The position numbers and the translations under genes are program-made. The notes beneath the pieces were generated by a model. It was not told the DNA's origin. It saw nothing but the letters and a program-made list of their open reading frames with translations, and did not search any database. A DNA stretch of 64,000 bases, taken from NCBI GenBank assembly GCA_900380265.1, contig LR025083.1:2232001-2296000 (forward strand). Direction: 5' to 3'. The stretch comes from Serratia symbiotica (lineage in GTDB: Bacteria; Pseudomonadota; Gammaproteobacteria; Enterobacterales; Enterobacteriaceae). Positions 56,597-64,000 of the stretch are shown one piece after another. Position 1 is the first letter of the stretch; each line of letters starts with the position of its first letter.

Positions 56597-57031
56597 ATGC
56601 TGCAATCAATTATACCATTCATTAGCAACCACCCTATACTTAGTTTGACTTGGATCGTTCTTCTGGTAGCGCTAATCGTGATAACTATCCAAAATCATTT
56701 TTCTACAGTTCAAGAGGTGTCTCGTGGTGAAGCTACCCGCCTCATTAACAAAGAAAACGCTCTTGTTGTCGATACTCGAAGGTCTGACCACTTCCGAAAG
56801 GCGCACCTGCCTAATTCTATCAACTTAACGCCTAGTGAAATAAAAAGTGGTAACCTAGGCGATCTCACAAAACACACAGCACACCCGATTATTGTAGCTT
56901 GTGCTAACGGTACAGCATCACGCGAGTCTGCAGAACATCTTAATAAGTCCGGTTTTGACAATGTTGTTATATTAAAAGAAGGGATTACCGGATGGAACAC
57001 CGAAAATCTGCCCCTAGTGCGCCGTAAATAA
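56597..57031 (+). CDS. yibN: YibN, membrane-anchored rhodanese-domain protein
   Basis: 144 residues (E. coli 143). One N-terminal membrane helix (about 14-31, LSLTWIVLLVALIVITIQ) is followed by a cytosolic rhodanese domain: ALVVDTRRSDHFRKAHLPNSINL, then the active-loop region IIVACANGTASRESAEHL with a cysteine at the catalytic position, and VVILKEGITGWNTENLPLVR. In E. coli YibN has no assigned enzyme activity and lies before grxC and secB. GGGAG lies before the ATG at 56597. Confidence 0.93.
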   Translation: MLQSIIPFISNHPILSLTWIVLLVALIVITIQNHFSTVQEVSRGEATRLINKENALVVDTRRSDHFRKAHLPNSINLTPSEIKSGNLGDLTKHTAHPIIVACANGTASRESAEHLNKSGFDNVVILKEGITGWNTENLPLVRRK

Positions 57032-57067
57032 TTTTTCGTTCAGTGCAAAGAGAAAACTCTGGCTTTA

Positions 57068-57312
57068 ATGGATATCTATACAAAGGAAATACCTCCCCAC
57101 CCTGCTATCTCGGCAAGGCACTAATAAGTATCAAAGGATAATGTTTAAAGAGATCGAGATTAAAAGCGATAATACTAACGTGAAGTGATAAATGAGCGCA
57201 CTGAGCACCTGTACCAAAGATTTTTAATGACTGCCACCTTAGGGAATGCGCTGATCGATATGAATTTGACACTTGTGGTGGTCTTAATCCGTTATTTGAC
57301 GCGGGCAATGCC
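57068..57312 (+). pseudogene. grxC: grxC relic (glutaredoxin 3)
   Basis: Between yibN and secB, the grxC position, the plus strand reads MDIYTKEIPPHPAISARH (compare VEIYTKETCPYCHRAKAL), later REVINERTEHLYQRFLM (REEMIKRSGRTTVPQIFID), and after a frameshift CADRYEFDTCGGLNPLFDAG (CDDLYALDARGGLDPLL). The CPYC active site is PPHP, and at least four stops interrupt the middle. GrxC reduces disulfides using glutathione. It has decayed in place at nearly full length. Confidence 0.87.
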
Positions 57313-57350
57313 TGTTTTTTGACTATTAATAAGGACGTTTAAGGAAGGGT

Positions 57351-57830
57351 ATGACACACATGGCAGAACAAAACAGCACAGAGCTTTCTTTCCAGATCCG
57401 ACGCATTTACATTAAAGATATCTCGTTTGAGGCACCGAAATCGCCACAAATTTTCCAACTAGAATGGCAGCCGGAAGTCAAACTGGATCTAGAGACCGCT
57501 TCAAGCCACTTAGCTGAAGAGATTTATGAAGTAGTACTACGCGTAACCATAACTGCGACTTTAGAGAAAGAAACAGCGTTCCTCTGTGAAGTACAACAGG
57601 CGGGAATCTTCTTCATAGCAGGCATTAAAGGTAGTCAACTCACCCATTGCCTCGGGGCATACTGCCCAAATATTCTCTTCCCTTATGTGCGTGAGTGTAT
57701 CACTAGCCTCGTTGTCCGTGGTACGTTCTCGCAGATAAATCTAGCACCAGTCAATTTTGATGCACTGTTCATGAATTATCTTCAACACCAAGCGGATGGC
57801 ACATGTGGTACGCCCCAGCAGGAATCCTGA
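57351..57830 (+). CDS. secB: Protein-export chaperone SecB
   Basis: Tetrameric cytosolic chaperone that holds preproteins unfolded and hands them to SecA. It has 156-159 residues (E. coli 155). Conserved: [62 protein letters not shown] and [20 protein letters not shown], then [12 protein letters not shown]. The C-terminal tail is less acidic than in E. coli. The start is 57351 (AAGGA five bases upstream) or the in-frame ATG 57360, which matches the family start. The stop overlaps gpsA by one base (TGATG). Confidence 0.96.
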   Translation: MTHMAEQNSTELSFQIRRIYIKDISFEAPKSPQIFQLEWQPEVKLDLETASSHLAEEIYEVVLRVTITATLEKETAFLCEVQQAGIFFIAGIKGSQLTHCLGAYCPNILFPYVRECITSLVVRGTFSQINLAPVNFDALFMNYLQHQADGTCGTPQQES

Positions 57831-58849
57831 TGAAAATCATGCATACTTCCATGGCCATAATTGGTGCTGGCTCTTGCGGAACCGCATTAGCCATTGCGAT
57901 AGCTCGTAATGGCTATCCCGTTGTGTTGTGGGGGCACAATCCCAAGCATATTCAAAAATTACAGTACGACCGCTGCCACCACACTTTGCTACCCAACGTA
58001 CCCTTCCCTGATTTATTATTAGTAGAATCCGATTTGTCGCAGGCTCTAGCAATAAGCCGAGATGTACTAGTGGTAGTACCAAGCCACGTATTCGGCGAGG
58101 TGATGCGGCAATTAAAACCGCATCTGCGACCAGGTATGCGCATCGTATGGGCGACAAAGGGGTTAGAGTCGGGCACAGGTCGATTGCTACAATATGTTGC
58201 TCGTGAAGCGCTGGGGAACGAGATCCCGCTAGCAGTCATCTCGGGGCCAACATTCGCCAAAGAAGTGGCTGCCGGGATGCCAACAGCGATTGCACTTGCG
58301 GCGACTAATGAAAAGTTTGCCAGTGATCTGAAAAAGATGTTGCACTGTAGCAAAAGCTTTCGCGTATACAGCAACCCTGATTTTATCGGCGTACAGTTAG
58401 GCGGCGCCGTAAAAAATGTGATCGCCATCGGCGCAGGGATTTCAGACGGCATAGGGTTTGGTGCCAACGCTCGTAGCGCCTTAATAACACGTGGTATCGC
58501 TGAAATGAGCCGCCTTGGCACTGCCCTTGGCGCTGAACCATCGACGTTCATGGGCATGGCTGGGCTTGGCGATCTGGTATTAACTTGCACTGACAACCAA
58601 TCACGAAACCGTCGATTTGGGATTATGGTGGGGCAAGGTAAACCTATTCAGGCAGCTCAGGACAGCATCGGACAAGTAGTAGAAGGGTATCTAAACACAA
58701 AAGAAATATTGACACTAGCACACAGTCAAGGTGTAGAAATGCCGATCACCGAACAGATTTACAAGGTGTTGTACTGCAACAAAAATGCCCATCAAGCGGC
58801 ATTTAGTCTGTTAGGACGCTCTAGCAGGGGCGAAAACCCTAGCGAATAG
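57830..58849 (+). CDS. gpsA: Glycerol-3-phosphate dehydrogenase [NAD(P)+]
   Basis: Reduces dihydroxyacetone phosphate to sn-glycerol 3-phosphate, the backbone of phospholipids. It has 339 residues, the same as E. coli. NAD(P) site [20 protein letters not shown] (usual GAGSYGTALA), [43 protein letters not shown], the catalytic-lysine region [19 protein letters not shown], and [13 protein letters not shown]. The frame extends to an upstream ATG (57803), but 57830 matches the family start and couples to secB. It links to psd as a supplier of phospholipid precursor. Confidence 0.96.
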   Translation: MKIMHTSMAIIGAGSCGTALAIAIARNGYPVVLWGHNPKHIQKLQYDRCHHTLLPNVPFPDLLLVESDLSQALAISRDVLVVVPSHVFGEVMRQLKPHLRPGMRIVWATKGLESGTGRLLQYVAREALGNEIPLAVISGPTFAKEVAAGMPTAIALAATNEKFASDLKKMLHCSKSFRVYSNPDFIGVQLGGAVKNVIAIGAGISDGIGFGANARSALITRGIAEMSRLGTALGAEPSTFMGMAGLGDLVLTCTDNQSRNRRFGIMVGQGKPIQAAQDSIGQVVEGYLNTKEILTLAHSQGVEMPITEQIYKVLYCNKNAHQAAFSLLGRSSRGENPSE

Positions 58850-58959
58850 TATAAAAATAGTATGCCTCAGCAAGCCTATTGCCGCTGGTAATCACGAAAA
58901 GCGAAACCGAAACCGCAGGACTATAAGATAACCTTTTGGCTAAGGAAGAGAGAAATGTT

Positions 58960-59796
58960 ATGTCGCCTCAAGAGTTAGCACAAATTTGGAATGACATTAA
59001 ATTAGAAGTAAAAGCACTAGCTGACTATGAACCAGTGCTAGCTAGTTTTTTCCATTCGACATTGCTGAAACATGAAGACCTAGGCAATGCACTGAGTTAT
59101 ATTCTTGCCAATAAGCTAGCCAATTTAATCATGCCCGCAATTGCGATGCGTGAAATCCTGGAAGACGCCTACCTGGCAGACAAGCACATAGTTGTCTCGG
59201 CGGCACACGATATTCTAGCTGTCCGCCTACGCGATCCATCAGTAGATAAATATTCTACGCCGCTTCTTCACCTTAAAGGCTTCCATGCACTCCAAGCCTA
59301 CCGTATCGGTCATTGGCTCTGGTTACAAGGAAGGCAGGCTTTGGCTATCTATATGCAACATCAAATTTCTGTCGCTTTTGGGGTTGATATTCATCCTGCT
59401 GCGACCATAGGTTATGGCATTATGATCGATCATGCTACTGGAATCGTGATAGGTGAAACAGCAGTGGTGGAAAATAATGTTTCCATCTTACAATCAGTCA
59501 CCTTAGGTGGCACTGGAAAAACAAGTGGTGATCGCCACCCTAAAATCCGTGAGGGAGTAATGATCGGTGCCGGGGCTAAAATTCTCGGCAATATCGAAGT
59601 GGGTAAAGGTGCGAAAATAGGTGCAGGCTCTGTAGTGTTACAGCCTGTGCCTCCTCACACCACTGTCGCTGGTGTGCCAGCACAAATTGTCGGCCAACCC
59701 GGAAACGAGATAGCATCCATCGAGATACCATCCATAGAGATGGATCAGTATTTTACTAATACCAGCCACGGCTTTCAAAACGGAGATGGCATTTAA
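58960..59796 (+). CDS. cysE: Serine O-acetyltransferase
   Basis: Acetylates serine with acetyl-CoA, the committed step to cysteine. It has 278 residues (E. coli 273). The N-terminal helical domain (MSPQELAQIWNDIKLEVKAL) precedes the left-handed beta-helix with the catalytic Asp-His pair (MIDHATGIVIGETA), QSVTLGGTGK, GDRHPKIREGVMIGAGAKIL and VVLQPVPPHTTVAGVPA. The last residues, GDGI, which insert into the CysK active site, are kept. The frame opens at a TTG (58936); ATG 58960 has AAGGAAGAGAG upstream and matches the family. It lies 110 bp after gpsA. trmL, the usual next gene, is missing. Confidence 0.96.
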   Translation: MSPQELAQIWNDIKLEVKALADYEPVLASFFHSTLLKHEDLGNALSYILANKLANLIMPAIAMREILEDAYLADKHIVVSAAHDILAVRLRDPSVDKYSTPLLHLKGFHALQAYRIGHWLWLQGRQALAIYMQHQISVAFGVDIHPAATIGYGIMIDHATGIVIGETAVVENNVSILQSVTLGGTGKTSGDRHPKIREGVMIGAGAKILGNIEVGKGAKIGAGSVVLQPVPPHTTVAGVPAQIVGQPGNEIASIEIPSIEMDQYFTNTSHGFQNGDGI

Positions 59797-60177
59797 TGCC
59801 TTCGATCCTCTTTGATTAGGATAGTACATTTACTGGCGCCAACTATATGACCATACAAATGCAAAACAAGAACTCGTATGAAATTAACAAGGATTTAAGG
59901 CCTATTAACAGGTAAGCAACAATCCTCAAGTTATTGAGCATTGTTGCTTATATGTAGTAGTTTCTGGCTTTCTTATATGGTGAAATGCTTAAAATCACTT
60001 TAGCGTGAGATTTTCTAACCCTCACTATTAGCCTACTTATCTGTCTATGTACGAAGATACCCCCGTAAAATGACACTTCGCCAGATTGCAAATGCTGTTG
60101 AGCTCGCTTTCTGTACAAGTACATCTTTCAACGCATGCTAGAAGCTGCCCATATCTTAAAGAGTAATTCAAGGCAGG
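59797..60177. other. cysE-sodA spacer with stem-loop
   Basis: 381 bp between the convergent cysE and sodA genes. In Yersinia and Serratia I would expect trmL and cpxA, cpxR, cpxP here; none is readable, so several kilobases appear deleted. A stem-loop at 59916-59947 (GCAACAAT/ATTGTTGC plus CTCAA/TTGAG around GTTA, one mismatch) stands 120 bp after cysE and may end its transcript. Confidence 0.55.
59916..59947 (+). terminator. Stem-loop downstream of cysE
   Basis: Thirteen pairs with a single C-C mismatch (GCAACAAT c CTCAA, loop GTTA, TTGAG c ATTGTTGC), followed by TTATATG. No strong T-run, so terminator function is tentative. Confidence 0.5.
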
Positions 60178-60804
60178 CTAAATTACCATTTTTCTATGAA
60201 AACGTACAGCAACTTCATCCCAGTTTACAACATTCCAAAAAGCCTTAATGTAGTCAAGTCGTTTGTTTTGATATTTTAGGTAGTATGCGTGTTCCCACAC
60301 GTCAAGAGCAATAATTGGCAAACCTGAAGTGCCTGTTATCGCTTCACCCATAACCGGACTGTCCTGGTTAACGGTAGATACAACTCGCAACTTACCGCCT
60401 TGTAGCACAAGCCAAGCCCAACCTGAACCAAAACAGGCCAAGGCCGTTTTCTCGAACTTTTCTTTGAATCGTTCAACACTACCAAAATCACGCTCAATAG
60501 CGGATTGGAGCTTGCTTGGCATCACAGTGCCAATTTTAAGCTGTTTCCAGAAAAAACTATGGTTAAAATGCCCCCCTGCATTGTTACGCATCCAAGTACG
60601 CTGATCAGCTGGTACTTTATCTAGATTCTGTATCAATTCTTCAAGAGTGTATTTATCGAGTTCTGGATAGGCTGCTAGCACAGTGTTCGCATTATTAACG
60701 TAGGTTTGATGGTGTTTACTGTGATGTATTTCCATCGTTTTCTGATCAAAATGCGGTTCCAGTGCATCGTAGGCATACGGTAGAGATGGCAGTGAATATC
60801 TCAT
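60178..60804 (-). CDS. sodA: Manganese superoxide dismutase
   Basis: Converts superoxide to hydrogen peroxide and oxygen in the cytoplasm. It has 208 residues (E. coli 206). Metal ligands sit in [17 protein letters not shown] (His27 region), [10 protein letters not shown] (His), and [15 protein letters not shown] (Asp and His). Other family blocks: [26 protein letters not shown] and QDSPVMGEA. In-frame ATGs lie at 60819 and 60810, but 60804 matches the family start and has GGAG nine bases upstream. It probably has its own promoter (60866-60895). It now sits next to cysE, with the trmL-cpx region absent. Confidence 0.96.
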   Translation of the reverse strand: MRYSLPSLPYAYDALEPHFDQKTMEIHHSKHHQTYVNNANTVLAAYPELDKYTLEELIQNLDKVPADQRTWMRNNAGGHFNHSFFWKQLKIGTVMPSKLQSAIERDFGSVERFKEKFEKTALACFGSGWAWLVLQGGKLRVVSTVNQDSPVMGEAITGTSGLPIIALDVWEHAYYLKYQNKRLDYIKAFWNVVNWDEVAVRFHRKMVI

Positions 60805-60865
60805 AATCATAATCTCCATTAAAGTTTGCTTGGCGCAACTAAAAAGCAGCGCGTTTAGTTAAACG

Positions 60866-60895
60866 ATTATAGTTTATTAACTAACATTTAATCAA
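60866..60895 (-). promoter_or_regulatory. Predicted sigma-70 promoter for sodA
   Basis: On the minus strand TTGATT (60895-60890) and a perfect TATAAT (60871-60866) are separated by 18 bp, about 60 bp before the sodA ATG. The spacer is AT-rich. Fur, ArcA or SoxS control, known for E. coli sodA, cannot be judged by eye. Confidence 0.55.
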
Positions 60896-63800
60896 AATGA
60901 TTAATTTTATATAGATGCTTTTTAGCGGAAAAAGCGAACCGCGATTATCAGGCGATAAAATCGCTATGAATACTTCTGAATAATGCACATATTGATTAAT
61001 ATCTATACTAATCTGGGAATACTAGTGTCCAGTGACGATATGAATCATATGAAAGTTGATTTAAGCATCTTTCTTTACTGTAATATGAATAGGTTATAAT
61101 ACCACATTATAAGTTATATTAACCTTATGTTCGGCCAGGCTCAATCCATGACATAAGGATGGGTTGTACATTTTTACAGATCCTATTCAAATGGGTATGC
61201 ATTTGAGATGTGAACTGGCAATGCATATAAGTCGAAATGCCAGTTCACTGGCTTTATCTTAGTATCGGAGATAGTAGACCAGGCAGTACCGGCTACTTAC
61301 TGTTAGTCAACGTAAGTCTCTACACTACTATTCCGTCGAATGTGGGCTAATAACGCACAGTCATCAGCAATACTAAAAAGTATCTAAAGACCAGCATTCC
61401 AAATGTGAATACTACCCATATCATCCAATCCACCGTGGTAAATCTATAAACAGGTACTAGCCTTGTTGAGTTCATCTATACGAACTTTCATCTTTATTAA
61501 CTCGAATAGCAGGTTGAAAACCCAGAACGGTAGTGCCGTATAAATTAAAATAAGCTCTTTACCTAGATGAATTCATTTACTCAGATTCATCAGTGGAATA
61601 ACCATTTACCAGATAATTATCAGGTATTAGTGTGAAATCCTAGTTTTTAAGCGGAAACTCATCTAATTTCGACAGGCCCAACAAAGCTTGTTTCGACAAA
61701 AACATGTGTGCTTTTCCCATCTTTGGTAGGGATTTAGAGTCGCATATAACACGCAGCAACCAAATCAAGTCTTACTCTCAAATTTTCTAGAAGTGCAATC
61801 TCTAACCATCACCTTAAGAGAAAGAATGATAATTGGGTTGCGTGAGCGACGCTAACTCACCTGCAGCCCTTGCGTTAACTCCCAATCAGAATCGGCACCT
61901 ACAATTCACAATCACACACAGCATATGATTACTGACCACAGTTTAATGACACAACATTAGTAGGTATTTCCTAGATATCGATACGATTCTGATGTCGAGA
62001 TCATGTGCTTGTTAAGTGCCTTATTATAGCTAATGAGCAACAACAAGATTAACTCTAAACACCCCACGCCTGACACGAATACCAACCTACTCATAAGGGA
62101 AGAATTTACCTCTGATAAATCTTATAGAAGATAGAAGCCAGTACAATCCTAGTACTCTAAAACTAAGTAGGAACACTAGTATAAGTAAATACGTACACCA
62201 GATGCGATGTCATGTTGCAAGATGAGCACAATGTGCTAAATCTACTCTGAAAACGCATTACAACTCCTATATTCCACATATATTCAGGCCAATATAGTCA
62301 TATGCTGTATACAGCCATGTTACTTCGGTCAAAGCCTATTCTTTTGGATATGTGAATTATAATCTCTGAACGCAGTGGCAACACAGACAGGTCTTATTCC
62401 GATGTGAGCGACTGAATTCACAACTCACACCTGCACTTAGGACTCCATAAAAGTAGATACAATCTGCGGTATAGAGCAACCCTATGATTGCGCAGTAATA
62501 AAATATAGGCATGCTAAGCGTCTCAATTACCTCGGAGGTTTACCTCATCTATTAATGAGTAACGAATCTCAATATTCTGTTACAAACTCAGCCGGCCTAC
62601 ATAATTTGGAAAAATCAAAACAAAAACCAATATGCGAAACCCCTAAGTTAAAAGTCAACACAAGCCCGATCCCTTAGCAGAAAAGTATTAGTGTTATTAC
62701 CTAAAACTCTTTTGCGTATAATTACCCCGCTGAGACGGAAAGCACAGAACGAACACACATGTGGTATAGCTATCTCATGATATGAAATAAATATCATAGG
62801 TATTATAATCACAACAATCTTATGCGTCGAAGTAAACAAAACTGGTTTATTAACTAGTTTTAACCCATGGCGCTATCAGAATATAAATAAATACTTAATT
62901 CACTATTTAAACTAACAGTAATGGCCACTATTCATGATACGCACACTCAACCGTAGAGTGCTAGCACAACCACGCTGAATAGAACAATCTAAATGCCTGA
63001 TAATTGAGACTGATATTGCTAACCCATGAGAATCTTTGTATGCACAAGAAAAGAGAGTAATAGTTAAGGTAAGTCACGATTTGATTTTCCCTAGAAAAGC
63101 TCAGCGCCAATACTGAAACGTGAGATAATAGGAAGGCCTCATAGGTATTTTAGACGTAATCGTAAATCTGTACACAAGAACAGGCGCGAAAGCAAATACT
63201 TAATCGGAGGTTGGAGTATTAGACTCCACATAAATCTAGAGAAGAAGCAGTTACTAACAAATAGCATTAAACTAGCGCATCTGCGAGGGATACAACCGGG
63301 TAACATTCTATTAAACTGAGCGAGCGGGACAGCTCGTTTCATTACTGCGGTCCATGTAACTAGTAACTAGTTACGGGGTTTCGCAAGCCCTTTGGCTTCG
63401 CCTACTCACAATATAGCTTGTCTCGAAATGCCAACACCTTTTTTAGAAATACAATGTATTTAACCTTAATCTAGCCGAGTAACTATCTTAAATCTCTATA
63501 ACTGTGACTCACCGTATCCGACGAGTACCCTTTTGTGAATAAAAACAGAAACTATTATACCTGGATGGCAGTCAGATTTCACCGATGTTACAAATTCCAG
63601 CACCTACGCTGCATAACGATCTTATCCGTTTATAATACACTCACAAAACAATCTACCTACTTAACTATATAATATGCGAAAATTTCTCGCTCAATAAATA
63701 AAATAAATGCTTTCAAACACTCATTTAGCATCAATCGGTTGAACCAAAACTAGTTTTTAATCTTACTTCACGTATCTTGAAAGATTATTTGTCGGCAGAA

Positions 63801-64000
63801 AAATCGGTGGAGACCTTTCCATTTCCCCAATATTCTTTCTATAACCCAACATCCCAACCCACGCACTGAAATACCACGCTCAACACTATTGCACAGCCAC
63901 ATCTATTTTAGAAAGCGGGAAATAGGTTAGTCGATACAAGTTATTAATAAAGTAGACTGTGTCAGTCTATCTAAACAAGAAGCCATATAAACACAAATAA
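60896..64000. other. 3.1-kb gene-free right end
   Basis: No ORF longer than 67 codons, no match to any protein I recognise, no tRNA signature, and no long hairpin noticed. Composition is similar to the other decayed spacers. The longest minus-strand frames (62839-62648, 63342-63139) look like chance. It may hold relics too decayed to read by eye. Confidence 0.5.

Noticed and set aside
57952-58596. 214-codon minus-strand ORF
   Set aside because: Lies entirely inside gpsA, whose protein is well conserved; a shadow frame.
62648-63342. Two small minus-strand ORFs near the right end
   Set aside because: Short, with low-complexity composition and no Shine-Dalgarno sequence or family match; chance frames in decayed DNA.

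Overview
The window is a piece of an enterobacterial (gammaproteobacterial) chromosome in an advanced state of gene decay. Every intact gene is closest, by eye, to Escherichia coli, Serratia, Yersinia and Klebsiella homologues. The waaE-type KDO glucosyltransferase and the wabG/wabH core genes point to the Serratia/Yersinia/Klebsiella side rather than to E. coli. About 37 intact or window-cut genes cover roughly 33.7 kb of 64 kb. The rest is AT-rich, has no long ORFs, and in many places still carries recognisable relics of the gene expected at that position. This pattern suggests a host-restricted symbiont of the Serratia symbiotica or Sodalis kind. The genus is an inference and is not proven by the sequence. 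I see no tRNA or rRNA gene, insertion sequence, prophage or CRISPR array.

Layout. 1-25785 follows the E. coli epmA-to-cysQ order: epmA (5' end outside the window), mscM, psd, [rsgA relic], orn, [nnr relic], tsaE, amiB, mutL, miaA, hfq, [hflX relic], hflK, hflC, purA, [nsrR relic], rnr, rlmB, rpsF, [priB relic], rpsR, rplI, cysQ. 25786-31491 is a 5.7-kb gene desert that contains a decayed gmk near its right end. 31492-41311 is the yicC-to-waaA block: yicC, [rph, pyrE and slmA relics], dut, [coaBC relic], [radC and mutM relics, weaker], rpmB, rpmG, coaD, waaE, waaA. 42283-53889 is the lipopolysaccharide (LPS) core locus: wabH, wabG, [waaQ relic], a polysaccharide deacetylase, a GT2 glycosyltransferase, waaC, waaF, hldD. 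56597-60804 holds yibN, [grxC relic], secB, gpsA, cysE and sodA. The last 3.1 kb shows nothing recognisable.

Function. The kept genes serve RNA turnover and modification (orn, rnr, miaA, rlmB, hfq, yicC), translation (rpsF, rpsR, rplI, rpmB, rpmG, epmA), membrane and envelope upkeep (psd, mscM, amiB, hflKC, gpsA, inner-core LPS), mismatch repair (mutL), cysteine synthesis (cysE, cysQ), protein export (secB) and superoxide defence (sodA). Lost functions include pyrE, coaBC and gmk, normally central to nucleotide and CoA metabolism, and also rsgA, slmA, priB, grxC and nsrR. TsaE is full length but has lost two catalytic acidic residues.

I found no new defence or biosynthetic system. The most useful signals are the in-place gene fossils, the TsaE active-site loss, the conserved S6:S18 mRNA element before rpsF, the rearrangement inside the cysQ-yicC desert, and a cluster of perfect inverted repeats in the hldD-yibN spacer.
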